The position numbers and the translations under genes are program-made. The notes under the pieces are model-generated. The model worked only from the letters and a program-made list of their open reading frames with translations, did not search any database and was not told where the DNA came from. A stretch of 64,000 bases of DNA from Candidatus Manganitrophus sp. (GTDB lineage: Bacteria; Nitrospirota; Nitrospiria; SBBL01; Manganitrophaceae). The stretch spans positions 310,001-374,000 of the forward strand of contig CP114561.1 of the NCBI GenBank assembly GCA_028865235.1, read 5' to 3'. Below, one piece after another: positions 10,063 through 22,133 of this stretch. The first letter of the stretch is position 1. Every line of letters begins with the position of its first letter.

Positions 10063-10808
10063 TGAAGTGTGATATAATAACGCTTTTTCCCGGGATGGTC
10101 GCTCCCGCGTTACACGAGAGCATCTTGAAACGGGCTCAGGAGCGCCGTCTTCTGGAAATCGGCGTCCATCAACTGCGCGACTATGCGACGGATAAACATC
10201 AGACGACCGACGATGTTCCGTATGGCGGCGGCCCGGGAATGGTTCTTAAACCGGAGCCGATTTTCGCTGTTGTAGAAAAAATCCGCCGGGAGCGGGGGGA
10301 GACGCGAATTATCATGCCTTCTCCCCAAGGAAAACGGTTCGATCAGAAAATGGCCTCTGCATTTTCAACAGAAGAGAAAAGCCTTGTTTTTATCTGCGGA
10401 CATTATGAAGGGATTGATGCCCGGGTAAAAGAGGGAATGACGGTCGAAGAAGTCTCGATCGGCGACTATATCCTCACCGGGGGAGAATTGGCCGCGTTGG
10501 TGATGATCGACGCGGCCGCAAGATTAATCCCGGGGGTCTTAGGAGAGCCTGCCTCCCTCGAAGAGGAATCCTTTGCATCTTCTCTTCTAGAATATCCTCA
10601 GTACACACGTCCAGTGGAGTTTCAAGGGCTTCGGGTTCCGGATATCCTTCTCTCCGGAAATCACAAGGCGATCCGAACCTGGCGGAAACAGCAAGCCCTT
10701 CTCAATACCCTTCGGAAACGGCCTGATTTGTTGGCAGCTGCCTCTTTAACCGAAGATGAAAAGGAATGGGTCGATCGGCAGTACGACACGGTTAAATCTC
10801 ACTCTTGA
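10062..10808 (+). CDS. trmD: tRNA (guanine-N1)-methyltransferase TrmD
   Basis: SPOUT-fold enzyme that methylates G37 next to the anticodon and prevents +1 frameshifting. Typical motifs are CDIITLFPGM at the N-terminus, DVPYGGGPGMVLKPEP, the trefoil-knot SAM site FICGHYEGIDARV and SIGDYILTGGELA. About 248 residues, normal length. The start ATG overlaps the rimM stop, so the genes are translationally coupled. Confidence 0.97.
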   Translation: MKCDIITLFPGMVAPALHESILKRAQERRLLEIGVHQLRDYATDKHQTTDDVPYGGGPGMVLKPEPIFAVVEKIRRERGETRIIMPSPQGKRFDQKMASAFSTEEKSLVFICGHYEGIDARVKEGMTVEEVSIGDYILTGGELAALVMIDAAARLIPGVLGEPASLEEESFASSLLEYPQYTRPVEFQGLRVPDILLSGNHKAIRTWRKQQALLNTLRKRPDLLAAASLTEDEKEWVDRQYDTVKSHS

Positions 10809-10831
10809 ACTGAAAAAGGAGATCAACTTCA

Positions 10832-11227
10832 ATGAATCGGTTAGAGCGGTTGGAAAGAGGACTTTTAAAGCAGTCGGTCCCGGACATTAAAATCGGGGCG
10901 ACCGTAAGAGTTCATGTCAAGATTATCGAGGGCGAAAAGGAGCGTATTCAGGTCTACGAAGGGGTGGTCATCAGAAAGAAGGGAACCCGTAACCGTGAAA
11001 CCTTCACCGTCCGGAAAGTATCGTACGGCGTCGGCGTTGAACGGGTCTTTCCGATCCACTCCCCCTATATCACCCAGATCGATGTCGTCCGTGAGGGGAA
11101 GGTGAACCGGGCGAAACTCTACTACCTGAGAGAAAGAACAGGGCAAGCCGCTCGTATCAGTGAACGGGGAAAAGCCTTTACATCGGAACCGAAAACGGCC
11201 TCCCCGTTGAAGAGCCGCAGCCCGTGA
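10832..11227 (+). CDS. rplS: 50S ribosomal protein L19
   Basis: 131 residues with the L19 core ([57 protein letters not shown]). A GGAGATC sequence lies 10 bases before the ATG. The C-terminal 20 residues are basic and variable. Fifth gene of the operon after trmD. Confidence 0.97.
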   Translation: MNRLERLERGLLKQSVPDIKIGATVRVHVKIIEGEKERIQVYEGVVIRKKGTRNRETFTVRKVSYGVGVERVFPIHSPYITQIDVVREGKVNRAKLYYLRERTGQAARISERGKAFTSEPKTASPLKSRSP

Positions 11228-11406
11228 AGGTGGAATCTTAATTCGCCCTGAATCGGTTTCCTGATTTTCGGTGACCGCCCTTCCTTCCGATGAGGAGGAA
11301 GCGGTTCACTGAAAAGAGGGAAATGCGCTCTCGCCTCATTTACGATCCGTCGGTCACACCATTTCCGGCAAGATCTCGATCTCACTCCTTGGGTTGGTTT
11401 CGACGC

Positions 11407-12040
11407 ATGACGCCTCTGAAAACGGAAGAAGCGCATCGCCTGTTTGGAATGACCCTCTTCGAGAGGTCGCTCTCTTCCTACGGCTATCAAAATGATTTGC
11501 GGTATCGATGAGGCGGGACGGGGCCCCCTGGCCGGGCCGGTCGTTGCCGCGGCCGTGATTTTACCGTCGGGATACACTGCCGCCGGAATACGCGATTCAA
11601 AACTACTGACAGAAAAACAGCGCGAGACGCTTTATGATAAAATCTCCCTGGAGGCGGTCTCCATCGGAATAGGCATCGTCGACCACACCACCATCGATGA
11701 GATTAATATTTTGCAAGCGACCTACTTGGCAATGGAATCGAGCGTACGAAACCTTTCCGTTCAACCGGACCACCTCCTCATCGACGCCTTGACCCTATCC
11801 CGGATCAACCTTCCACAAAAGGGAATTATTCGCGGCGACAATCTCTCCATCACGATCGCAGCCGCTTCGATTATCGCCAAAGTCACGCGGGATCGTCTGA
11901 TGACGGAGTACCATCGGGACTTTCCGGAGTACAATTTTCTATCCCATAAAGGTTATGGGACGGAAGAACATCTTCGAAATTTACGAACGTTTGGACCTTG
12001 TCGAATTCATCGGAAGACATTTCGAGGCGTTCTCTCGTGA
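11407..12040 (+). CDS. rnhB: Ribonuclease HII, one frameshift near the N-terminus
   Basis: Cuts RNA in RNA-DNA hybrids and starts ribonucleotide excision repair. The catalytic region GIDEAGRGPLAGPVVAAAVIL, the DSKLLTEKQRE helix and a C-terminal HKGYGTEEHLRNL are all present, with active-site acids Asp and Glu in the first motif. The family's leading helix (LFERSLSSYGYQ) is in another frame; one extra A at about 11488-11492 explains it. The start is uncertain: ATG 11407, ATG 11446 and upstream ATGs are possible. Repaired from 11407 it is about 210 residues. Confidence 0.9.
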
Positions 12041-12405
12041 CGGGGGCGGAAGGGGAGAAGATCGCGGCGGAATTCTTGCGAAAGATGGGCTATCGGATTC
12101 TGGAGCGGAACTTCAGAAACGTTTTAGGGGAAATCGATATCATTGCGCTCGACGGGAAAATTCTGGTTTTCGTCGAGGTCAAAGCCCGTTCCGGAGACCG
12201 CTTCGGCGCGCCGCAATTCGCCGTGGACGCGAGAAAGCAGGCCAAGATGAGTCGGGTTGCCCTCGCTTATCTCAGCCGAAAGCAAATCGCTCCGTCCGAA
12301 TGCCGATTCGACGTCGTAGGGATTATCCGCAACCCGAACGGAGCGACCTCAATCGAACATTTAAAAGACGCCTTCGAAGGACAGGAAACGGGAAGAGGAT
12401 GTTAA
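12037..12405 (+). CDS. yraN: YraN/UPF0102 family endonuclease-like protein
   Basis: About 122 residues with the restriction-endonuclease-like core of UPF0102: GYRILERNFRNVLGEIDIIA followed by FVEVKARSGDRFG, so the acidic and lysine residues of the PD-(D/E)xK type site are there. I prefer GTG 12037, which overlaps the rnhB stop in a GTGA pair, but TTG 12000-region starts would add an RRSL segment also seen in homologues. Biological role is unsettled; it habitually follows rnhB. Confidence 0.88.
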   Translation: MTGAEGEKIAAEFLRKMGYRILERNFRNVLGEIDIIALDGKILVFVEVKARSGDRFGAPQFAVDARKQAKMSRVALAYLSRKQIAPSECRFDVVGIIRNPNGATSIEHLKDAFEGQETGRGC

Positions 12406-12801
12406 GCGGAATTAATACCGATATTCAATTCAAAGGCGAAGTGTATCACGTTCAAACGGAAGACGGGGGAACAAACAATCCGATTATCACGACCTTGCTT
12501 TTTAAAGGGGGGGGCGATCTTTTCATCCAAAAAAACGAACTATGCAGAAATCCTTCAATCTCCTTCTTATCAAGAAGTGGTCAAAGAGCTCATGAAGGAG
12601 CAGCACAAAAACATGGTCCGAGATTTGACTGCCGGCAAATTTCAGACACCGGCCCCAAAAGAGTTCCGAGAAGATCGCACGGCGCCCGACGTAAAAGCGC
12701 CGTCTCCGGCGCCCGCTTCGCCGCAAAAGGCAAGCCAAAAGAAAAGCTTGGATGATCTGATTCTCGACTATCTTTCTGAAAAGGAAAAAGACGCCGATTA
12801 A
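12399..12801 (+). CDS. Conserved protein of unknown function, one frameshift
   Basis: About 133 residues once one extra G in the eight-G run near 12507-12514 is removed. The N-terminal half (INTDIQFKGEVYHVQTEDGG, then PIITTLLFKGGAIFSSKKTNY) is a compact beta-rich domain of a kind I believe is common next to cell-division or motility genes in Deltaproteobacteria and Nitrospirota. The C-terminal half is a charged helix (VVKELMKEQHKNMVRDL) and a Pro/Ala-rich tail ending LDDLILDYLSEKEKDAD. It overlaps the yraN stop, has GGAAGAGG as ribosome-binding site, and precedes ftsE. No function assigned. Confidence 0.75.
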
Positions 12802-12952
12802 GATCCAACTCCTTTGGATAATTCTTCCTGCTTCTTTTTCTTTATCACGACCGACTCTTTCGCTCCGCACGCGGATACCACGACAAATCAACTGCGAACC
12901 ACGACCAGTGACGCTCGTTTTTTCGGATCGTTATAAAAAAGGTTGGCAAACG

Positions 12953-13620
12953 ATGATCCAGATGTTTCACGTATATAAATATTATGGCAAACACCACGTC
13001 GCTCTGGACGATATTAATTTGAAAATTGAAAAAGGGGAGTTTGTTTTTCTGGTCGGGTCGAGCGGCGCCGGGAAGTCGACGCTTCTTAAGCTGATGATCT
13101 GTGAAGAAAGAGCGGAACAAGGACAAATTCTCATCGGAGGGAAAAATATCTCTCGGTTGAACGAAAATCAGGTTCCGTTTCTCCGTCGCAATATCGGATT
13201 TGTCTTTCAGGATTTTAAACTGATTCGGCGCAAGACCGTTTATGAGAACATCGCGCTTCCGTTGGAAATCGTCGGGGCTCCCGGTGGAGAAATCAGAAAA
13301 AGGGTTCAAGAGGTCTTAAAGATGGTTCAGCTGGAACATCGCCGGAATCAATTTCCACAATTCCTCTCCGGAGGGGAACAGCAACGGGTCGCGATCGCCC
13401 GGGCGTTGATCAACCGCCCTCTCTCCTATTGGCGGATGAGCCGACCGGTAACCTGGATGAATTCCTTTCGGTCGAAATTATGGATCTGCTCAAAAATATT
13501 CACATCAGCGGAACCACCGTGATCGTGGCGACACACAATCAGCATCTGATGACAAAAATGGGGAAGCGAACGATTGTCCTACAAAAAGGGAAAATTTACT
13601 CGGATGGGGCATCGGCATGA
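12953..13620 (+). CDS. ftsE: Cell-division ATP-binding protein FtsE, one frameshift
   Basis: ABC ATPase that with FtsX couples division to peptidoglycan hydrolysis. Starts MIQMFHVYKYYGKHHVALDD. Walker A is GSSGAGKSTLLKL near residue 36, the Q-loop is FVFQDFKLI, and the signature LSGGEQQRVAIARAL is near 140. The Walker B (LLLADEPTGNLDE) is in another frame because one C is missing at about 13421. Repaired length 222 residues, exactly typical. Its stop overlaps the ftsX start. Confidence 0.95.
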
Positions 13621-14533
13621 GGAAAATACTCTATTTTTTAGAACGGCTGTTGAAAATCTGCAGATCAATCGAATGATGGCCTTCTTTTCCTTTCTCTCAC
13701 TGAGCCTCACGTTGACACTATTTGGTGTTTTTCTTCTTTTCTATTATAATGTGCAGGATCTGCTTCGATCGATGCAGGAGGATGTTCAGTTCAGCATCTA
13801 CCTCTCGGATGGAACGGCGGAGGAGGATGTACGCTCGATCAAAGAACGATTATCGAGCGATGACCGTATCTCCTCCGTAACGTATATTTCCAAAGAGGAG
13901 GCGCTCACGATTTTTAAAAAAGAGTTTCATGACGAATCGTTGTTAAACAGCCTGGGAGGAAATCCGTTACCGGCTTCATTTGAGGTCAAAGTCAAAGCGG
14001 CGTATCAAGATCCGCAACAGCTTTCAGTGATGATTGATCGTTTTAAACGGCTTCCCGGCGTAGAAGAAATCGCATACGGATCGGAGTGGCTCCAGAATCT
14101 CGACGCATTTCTGATTCTATTGAAGAAGGTCGGAATCGGCGTGGGAGGATTGTTATCGGTCGCAATCGTGACCATTATCGCGAATACGGTCCGTCTGCAC
14201 TTTTATAGCCGGAGAGACGAAATCGAGGTGATGAATTTAATCGGGGCGACGCACAGTTTCATCAAGATTCCCTTCTTCATTGAAGGCTCTCTCATCGGTT
14301 TGATCAGCGGCTGGATCTCCGTGTTGATGCTATTTGCTCTCTTTCATTTTTCCCAGCCCCACCTTCAATCGATCGGAGGGATGATCGGAGGCTTTCTTAA
14401 TCCGCTCTTTCTACCTGCGCCGTTTCTCATCGGCATTCCGGCGGGAGGGGTGCTTGGCGGGATTGCCGGCTTTCTTTCCTTGTCCGTCTTACTGAAGGCG
14501 CGTTTTCCGACCGATGGAAAAAAGCAGACTTAA
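13617..14533 (+). CDS. ftsX: Cell-division permease FtsX, one frameshift
   Basis: Four-helix membrane partner of FtsE whose large periplasmic loop activates EnvC-type proteins. The true start is ATG 13617, overlapping the ftsE stop (ATGA), giving MRKILYF. One T missing in the run at about 13630-13636 shifts into RTAVENLQINRMMAFFSFLSL. The periplasmic domain carries DVQFSIYLSDGTAEEDV, and the last three helices include RRDEIEVMNLIGAT, the conserved MacB-like loop. About 305 residues after repair. Confidence 0.93.
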
Positions 14534-15708
14534 CCGATTTGGAATCTGTCTTGTGATCTTTTCTATGATCGTGATAGAACGGATCCCGCCCGGCTGCGGA
14601 GAAAGCCCCCCTCGCTGAATGAAAAAATAAAACGCGAGAAAAAGGAGCTCGAAAAATTAAGAGAAGAAATCGAGGAAAAAAGAGACAAGAGCATCACCAT
14701 CAAGAAACGGGAGGGTTCCGTTTTATCACAGCTGGAGGAAATGGATCGCCGGCTGCGGCTTCTCCAAAAAGAGGCCGGCCTCATCGAGCTAAAAACGCGT
14801 GAGAAAGATATCGAGATGGAGGAGCTCTCTACGGTGATTGGCGGGCTGAATGAAGAGATACGGGAAAAGAGGGGCACCATCTCAAAGCGGCTCCGGACAC
14901 TTTATCAAGAGAGACAGACCGGCTCCCTTAAAATATTGTCCGCCGCGCGAGATTACCCCGACTTCATGAGACGGCTGCACTATTTGAAAACGATCGCCCG
15001 CAAAGAAGGCGAAATGTTGTCTCAATTTAAGGAAAAGCAGAACGAACTGGAAGGGAAAAACCATCAAGTGGGAATCGTGAAAGAGCACCTCATTCAGGAA
15101 AAAGAGGCGCTTGCCCAGAAGCTGGCCGAGATACGGTCCGAGAAAAGAAAAAAGATCAGCTTCTGGCGCGGGTTCGAGATGAAAAGGTATTTTACGAAAG
15201 GGCCCTCGCCGAGTTGGACGAATCTTCTCTGCAGCTTCAAATGTTGATCAAAAAGATGGAGGAGGAAAAGAAACGGCTGCAGCAGCCTGCCTCCGGTAAA
15301 TTCTCAAGGGAGAAAGGGCGCCTGACCTGGCCGAGCGACGGCCAGATCGTCTCCCTGTTCGGAAGACAAAAACATCCTAAATTTGACACCTTTATCTACA
15401 AAAAAGGGATCGAGATCGAGCCGTCTCGAGGCGACGAGGTCCGCGCGGTTTACGATGGAACGATTATTTTTGCGAATTGGTTTAAAGGATATGGGATGGT
15501 CATCATCATCGATCATGGCGAAAATTATTATTCGATCTATGCGCATCTTGCGAAGTTATTGGTTTCCGTCGGTGATAAAGTAGGACGAAGCAGATCGATC
15601 GGACAGATTGGGGAGACAGGGCTTTCCCAGGGAAGCAATCTTTATTTTGAAATCAGACACCAAGGGGAGCCGCTCGATCCTTTGACCTGGCTCCAAAAGA
15701 AGAGATGA
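14514..15708 (+). CDS. EnvC-like murein hydrolase activator, two frameshifts
   Basis: Periplasmic coiled-coil protein with a C-terminal LytM (M23) domain, the expected partner of FtsEX. A short signal-like segment (FGICLVIFSMIVI) starts at ATG 14514 inside the ftsX end. A frame change in the C run near 14606 leads to about 190 residues of coiled coil (KREKKELEKLREEIEEKRD...). A second near 15150 leads to the LytM domain (SDGQIVSLFGRQKHPKFDT... DHGENYYSIYAHL ... GSNLYFEIRHQG). The usual first zinc ligand pair and final HxH are not seen (KKGIEIE and NLYFEI instead), fitting an activator without peptidase activity, as known for EnvC. Confidence 0.88.
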
Positions 15709-15749
15709 CCCGGAACCAACCGGTTCTATCAGCAAGGAGGAATAATATA

Positions 15750-17119
15750 ATGACATTCAGCAAACGGGCACGGATCACCTTTTTGGCGATGATCATACTT
15801 TCCATTTTTAGTATGAGCATCTTTGTGGAAAGGGATCTCGAAGGGAAGGTTTCGGCTGAATCCGATAGCTACGAGGACCTGAAGCTCTTTTCAGAGGTTC
15901 TCTCCACCCTTCAGAGAAATTATGTCGAGCCGGTGAAGAGCAAAGAGTTGATGTACGGTGCCGTCAAAGGAATGTTGAATACCTTAGATGCCCACTCCGC
16001 TTTTATGCCGCCTGAAGTATACAGAGAGATGCAGGTGGATACAAAGGGGAATTCGGCGGGTTGGGACTTCAAATCGGGACGAAGGAGAATCGGTTGGTTG
16101 TGATCGCCCCCATCGAGGGAACCCCTGCCGAATTGGCCGGAGTGAAGCCGGGGGATATCATTCTCAAAGTCGATGATCAGGTCTTGACGAAAGATACCAG
16201 CCTGATGGACGCCGTTAATAAAATGCGGGGAGAAAAGGGGACAAAGGTCATCCTGACCATTCAGCGAGACCAAGTTCCAAACCCGCTGGTTTTTGAGCTC
16301 GTTCGAGACATCATCCGCATTCAGAGTGTCAAATCAAAAGTCCTCGAGCCGGGGATTGGTTATATTCGACTTACCCAATTTCAGGAGCAGACGGCAAGAG
16401 ATCTCTCAAAAGCAATTTCGGGTTTGCGTGAAAACAACATTCACTCGCTCATTCTCGACCTTCGAAACAATCCAGGGGGTCTGCTCACTTCGGCCGTCGA
16501 GGTGACGGAGCAATTCCTCGAAAGTGGAAAGCTGATCGTATTTATCAAGGGAAGAGACGGCAAGAGAGATGAGTACCTTGCAAGCAATTCAAGCGCGTTA
16601 AAAGAAATTCCGATCATTGTACTTGTGAATGAAGGAAGCGCCTCCGCGTCCGAAATTGTTTCGGGGGCGTTGCAGGATTGGGGCAGGGCCATGGTCGTGG
16701 GAACCCAAACCTTCGGAAAAGGTTCCGTTCAAACAATTCTTCCCCTGTCCGACGGCTCCGCACTCCGTTTGACGACGGCGAAATATTACACCCCGAAAGG
16801 ACGTTCGATTCAAAATACCGGGATCGATCCGGATATCGTGGTCAAACCGATTTTGCCGAAAGAGGTCAAGAACGCCCCAATCCTCCGTGAAAAGGATTTG
16901 GATCGGCACTTGAAGAATGAGCTTAGACCCGATGCAGATAAACCGGATAAAGTCGATTTAGACCCCCAGAGTTCATCGGATGAAATTATCGGGATCAATG
17001 AGCCTCCTCAAGATAAAGAGGAAGACGCTCAGCTTCAAAAAGCGATTGATCTTCTGAAGAGTTGGAGGATCTTCAAGGACCTTTCCCCGAAATTGACGGC
17101 GCAGCAAAGTATCAGGTAG
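15750..17119 (+). CDS. Carboxyl-terminal processing protease (S41), one frameshift
   Basis: CtpA/Prc-type periplasmic serine protease. ATG 15750 is preceded by AAGGAGG, better supported than an upstream ATG overlapping the envC stop. Order: membrane anchor or signal helix (ITFLAMIILSIFSMSIF), N-terminal helical region (EVLSTLQRNYVEPV), PDZ domain (VIAPIEGTPAELAGVKPGDII), then the catalytic domain. Nucleophile Ser sits in NEGSASASEIVSGALQ and the general-base Lys in TFGKGSVQTILP. One G missing at about 16046-16050 breaks the region just before the PDZ. The tail of about 80 residues is charged. Linked to ftsEX-envC in one apparent operon. Confidence 0.93.
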
Positions 17120-17204
17120 TCGGCCCAAGCTGTTATACGACAGAATACGGAGAGAAATCGAATCCAAGTTTTGAGAAATTTTATTCTCAAAATTAAAATA
17201 GGAC

Positions 17205-17232
17205 TTGATTTTGTTCTTGGGATTGTTATATA
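17205..17232 (+). promoter_or_regulatory. Promoter of groES-groEL
   Basis: TTGATT at 17205-17210, 16-base spacer, TATATA at 17227-17232. Initiation would fall in the CIRCE operator immediately downstream, so repressor binding would block RNA polymerase. Confidence 0.65.
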
Positions 17233-17237
17233 TCTTA

Positions 17238-17264
17238 TTAGCACTCTGAATGAGAGAGTGCTAA
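17238..17264 (+). promoter_or_regulatory. CIRCE operator (HrcA site)
   Basis: Perfect inverted repeat TTAGCACTC - nine bases - GAGTGCTAA, identical to the CIRCE consensus. HrcA bound here represses chaperonin genes until heat stress titrates GroEL. It lies 66 bp before groES. hrcA itself is not in the window. Confidence 0.96.
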
Positions 17265-17329
17265 TAAGTAACTCTCCATTCTAAATACCTTGTAAATTCA
17301 GACTAATTTCAATTTTGAAGGAGGGAACC

Positions 17330-17614
17330 ATGGCACAGGCTACGAAATCTGCCGTTAAATTCAAACCGCTCAAGGAGAGAGTTTTCGTCAGCTACTCAGG
17401 CGAACCTGAAAAGACTTCCGGCGGGCTTTATATTCCGGATGCCGCCAAAGAAAAACCCCAGAAGGGTAAAATCGAAGCAATCGGCGGAGAAGTGAAAAAC
17501 GTCAAAGTCGGAGATACCGTCCTCTTCGACAAATATTCAGGCAGCAAAATCACCATCGACAATCAGGAATATCTGATCTTAAAAGAAGAGGACATCCTCG
17601 GTATTCTCGAATAA
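17330..17614 (+). CDS. groES: Co-chaperonin GroES
   Basis: 94 residues forming the heptameric lid of GroEL. Contains FKPLKERVFVSY at the N-terminus, the mobile loop EPEKTSGGLYIPDAAKEKPQ, and the roof hairpin. ATG 17330 with GGAGGGA just upstream is better than an upstream ATG at 17315. First gene after the CIRCE element. Confidence 0.97.
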   Translation: MAQATKSAVKFKPLKERVFVSYSGEPEKTSGGLYIPDAAKEKPQKGKIEAIGGEVKNVKVGDTVLFDKYSGSKITIDNQEYLILKEEDILGILE

Positions 17615-17662
17615 AAAAATTCTAGAACTTTAAACTGTTAACCGCTCAGAAGGAGGAATTCG

Positions 17663-19290
<1,628 letters not shown>

Positions 19291-19330
19291 ACATAAAAAC
19301 CTCTTGATGTCGGAAGAGGTGTGAGCATTC

Positions 19331-19375
19331 GAAAGCCCCCCATAATCCTCTTTGGTATGGGGGGCTTTCATTTCT
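19331..19375 (+). terminator. Rho-independent terminator after groEL
   Basis: Perfect 14-bp stem GAAAGCCCCCCATA (19331-19344) with its complement at 19356-19369, 11-base loop, and a T-rich tail TTTCTTC. Ends the groESL transcript. Confidence 0.9.
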
Positions 19376-19380
19376 TCTCG

Positions 19381-19409
19381 TTGACTTGGCTCGGCAAGTT
19401 GGATAAAAT
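19381..19409 (+). promoter_or_regulatory. Promoter of trxA
   Basis: TTGACT at 19381-19386, 17-base spacer, TAAAAT at 19404-19409, immediately after the groEL terminator. Gives trxA and recN their own transcript. Confidence 0.7.
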
Positions 19410-19436
19410 GGACTCAACTTTTGAAAGGGAGATGAG

Positions 19437-19769
19437 ATGGGAAATGCAGCAAAGGTAACCAGTCAAACCTGGGAACAAGAAGTACTCAAATCGTCCGGTA
19501 CGGCCATGGTCGATTTTTGGGCGGCTTGGTGCGGCCCCTGCCAAATGATCGCGCCGACCATTGACGAGCTTGCCGTTGAATATGCCGGAAAGTTGAAAGT
19601 CTATAAACTCAATACCGATGAAAATCCAGATATCGCCGGAAAATATCAGATTATGGGGATTCCGACACTGCTTTTCTTCAAGGATGGAAAACTGGTCGAT
19701 AAGATTGTGGGAGCGGCCTCCAAAAAACAGTTCAAACAAAAAATCGATTCTATTCTATCTTCATCATAA
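19437..19769 (+). CDS. trxA: Thioredoxin
   Basis: 110-residue cytosolic disulfide reductase. Active site WCGPC lies in VDFWAAWCGPCQMIAP at about residues 32-36, with the cis-proline loop MGIPTLLFF near 75. GAAAGGGAGATGAG precedes the ATG. No signal peptide. Confidence 0.97.
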   Translation: MGNAAKVTSQTWEQEVLKSSGTAMVDFWAAWCGPCQMIAPTIDELAVEYAGKLKVYKLNTDENPDIAGKYQIMGIPTLLFFKDGKLVDKIVGAASKKQFKQKIDSILSSS

Positions 19770-19781
19770 CGCATTCCAAAT

Positions 19782-21478
19782 ATGCTGAGAGAGCTTCGCA
19801 TACAAAATTATGCAATTATCTCCGAAGTCTCTCTTGAATTCTCTGAAGGCTTAAATATCATCACCGGCGAAACGGGCGCCGGAAAGTCAATCCTCATCGA
19901 TGCGCTCTCCACTCTCTTAGGGGGGCGCACTCTCCCCGAAATCGTTCGGGAAGGAAAGGACGAAGCGCTCCTGGAAGCGCGCTTTGATTCGATTGACCTT
20001 CCCCTTCTAAACGATTTTCCTTCAAGCGAATGGCTGATCCTTAAACGCATCCTTTCGAAATCGGCTAAAAATAGAACGTATCTGAATCATTCTTTCGCAA
20101 ACCTATCGATGTTGAAAGAAGTCGGCCAGCGGCTCACTGAGATCCACGGTCAACACGAACATCACAACCTGACCAATTTAGAGTGGCAGCTGAACCTCCT
20201 GGATGCTTTCGGCAGCCTCTCTGAACAAAGGAAACAGGTTGCAAACGGCTACCGCGTTTGGCACCAGCTCCTACAGGAACGGACGGCGCTTCAAAAACTT
20301 GGATCGGAGGGCCAACAGAAGCAAGCGTTTCTCGAATACCAGCTCTCGGAAATAAACAGCGCAAACCTCCAGCCCGGAGAGGATGAAGCGCTAGAAAAAG
20401 AAGAGAAGACGCTGAAGAACTGGGAAGCCTTTTTTATCAGCCACGGAGACATCCTATGCCCTCCTGTCGGAAGAGGGAGGCATCTTAAGCCGGTTGGACG
20501 AAACCGGGAATGCGATTGACCGGCTGAACCAGATTACAAATGACGCCTCGGAGGAAACACAACTCTGGGAAAACGCCCAAATCAACCTAAAAGAATTATC
20601 GACCCTCCTGCGGAATCGGCTCAATGCGCTCGAGTATGATCCCCATCGTTTACAGGAAGTCACAGAGCGGCTCTACCTGATACAAAAATTGAAGAAGAAA
20701 TATGGTTTATCCCTTCAGGAAATTCTATCGCTCCGCTCCCAATTGGAAATGGACCTTTCTAAAATTTCCGGTTGTGAAACAGAGCTGGCAGAAATAGAAC
20801 GGAAAATTGAACGCGCCGAGAAAGATCTTAGGGAAAAAGCGGATTCTCTCTCGCGCACGCGGCTGAAAGCCAAAACAAAGTTAGAAGAGAAAGTTCAGGA
20901 AGAGCTGCAATTACTGGGGATGGAGAGGACTCGCTTTCAAATCTCTTCCGAGCGAAAATCTCTCTCGGAAGATGGAATCGATCGGATTGAGTTTCTGATT
21001 GCGCTGCCCGGAGAAACGCCGCAAAGTCTCGGGAAGATCGCCTCCGGCGGCGAACTTTCGAGAATCATGCTGGCGCTGAAGGTGATTCTTGCCGAAGTTG
21101 ATCCTGTGGAGGTATTGGTCTTTGATGAAGTGGATGCCGGTATCGGTGGCGGGGTGGCCGAAAGGGTAGGCAAGCGGCTTTCAAAACTATCAAAAACCCA
21201 TCAAGTTTTTTTGTATCACCCATTTACCGCAAATCGCTCAATTCGCGGATCATCATTATTTTGTCGAAAAACAGGACTTGGAAAACAGGATCACCACTTC
21301 GGTAAAAAAATTGTCTAAAGAGGGGAGAGTGCACGAGCTGGCGCGGATGTTGGGGGGCGTCACGATCACCCCGATTACTTTACAGCATGCAGAAGAGATG
21401 ATCGACCAAAAGACATCGCAAGAAAAAACTATATCATCGCGGCAAATAAAGCAATTGAGAAGAGAACATAGTAAATAA
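19782..21478 (+). CDS. recN: DNA repair protein RecN, two frameshifts
   Basis: SMC-like ATPase acting early in double-strand-break repair. N-terminal Walker A TGETGAGKSILIDAL near residue 30 and the EIHGQHEHHNL segment, two long coiled-coil arms, then the signature GKIASGGELSRIMLALK and Walker B VLVFDEVDAGIGG. The frame changes near 20420-20430 (coiled coil) and near 21206-21212, where one extra T in a run displaces the C-terminus (CITHLPQIAQFADHHYFVEK ... RVHELARMLGG). Repaired length about 564 residues. It sits 12 bp after trxA. Confidence 0.93.
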
Positions 21479-21577
21479 AGAAATTTGAGGGTGTGACCAA
21501 ATACCGCTCCGTCCAAAGATAGAGCAGTAGCAAAACACCTAAAATTAGAAAAGTGACCGTGTTCATATCAATTTCTT

Positions 21578-22090
21578 TTAACTCCTTTGCTTGGAAACGG
21601 CGTCCGTTTCTTTTGACCCTTCCCGCTGTTCTTTAAAATAGGTCTTGATCTCCTCCAGGCTTGCATTTTCGCCGAACGTGCTGCCGATCTCGCTGAGGAA
21701 ACCTTTCAGTTCTTCCATCTTTTTCTTTTTATTAAGCGCTTTATTGATAATGTTAATAATTTCCGAAATATTAAAAGGCTTGATCAAATAATCGCAAGCG
21801 CCATGTCGAATCCCATCGATCGCACTCTTTAAGCTCCCATATCCAGTGATAATCAACACCTCAATATCGGGATTTTTTTGCTTGATTTGCTTCAGCACTT
21901 CCCCGCCATGGGGACCCGGCATCTTGAGGTCGAGCGTCACCAGATCGATTTCCTTCTCTCGGATAATCTCAAGGGCCTTAATGCCATCTTCAGCGGTCTC
22001 AACATTGTAAAAGGGTTTCAGAATCATCTTCAGGGATTCACGCGGTCCGATCTCATCATCTACAATTAGGATTGTTCTTTTAGAGACCAT
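21578..22090 (-). CDS. Single-domain response regulator with helical C-terminal tail
   Basis: About 170 residues. A CheY-like receiver (ILIVDDE; phospho-acceptor Asp in LVTLDLKMPG; Thr/Ser in VLIITGYGS; Lys in YLIKPF) is followed by about 50 residues of charged helix and no DNA-binding or enzyme domain. ATG 22090 is preceded by GGAGGAG on this strand. No histidine kinase is adjacent, so it is an orphan here. It may signal by protein contact, like CheY or DivK types. Confidence 0.88.
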   Translation of the reverse strand: MVSKRTILIVDDEIGPRESLKMILKPFYNVETAEDGIKALEIIREKEIDLVTLDLKMPGPHGGEVLKQIKQKNPDIEVLIITGYGSLKSAIDGIRHGACDYLIKPFNISEIINIINKALNKKKKMEELKGFLSEIGSTFGENASLEEIKTYFKEQREGSKETDAVSKQRS

Positions 22091-22133
22091 CAACTCCTCC
22101 AGCTGTTTGAGTGCCTCCATTCTTTGATGCAAG

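Noticed and set aside
11955..12755. 266-codon frame overlapping rnhB, yraN and the unknown gene
   Set aside because: It runs in a third frame across three better supported genes and has Arg/Gly-rich random composition.
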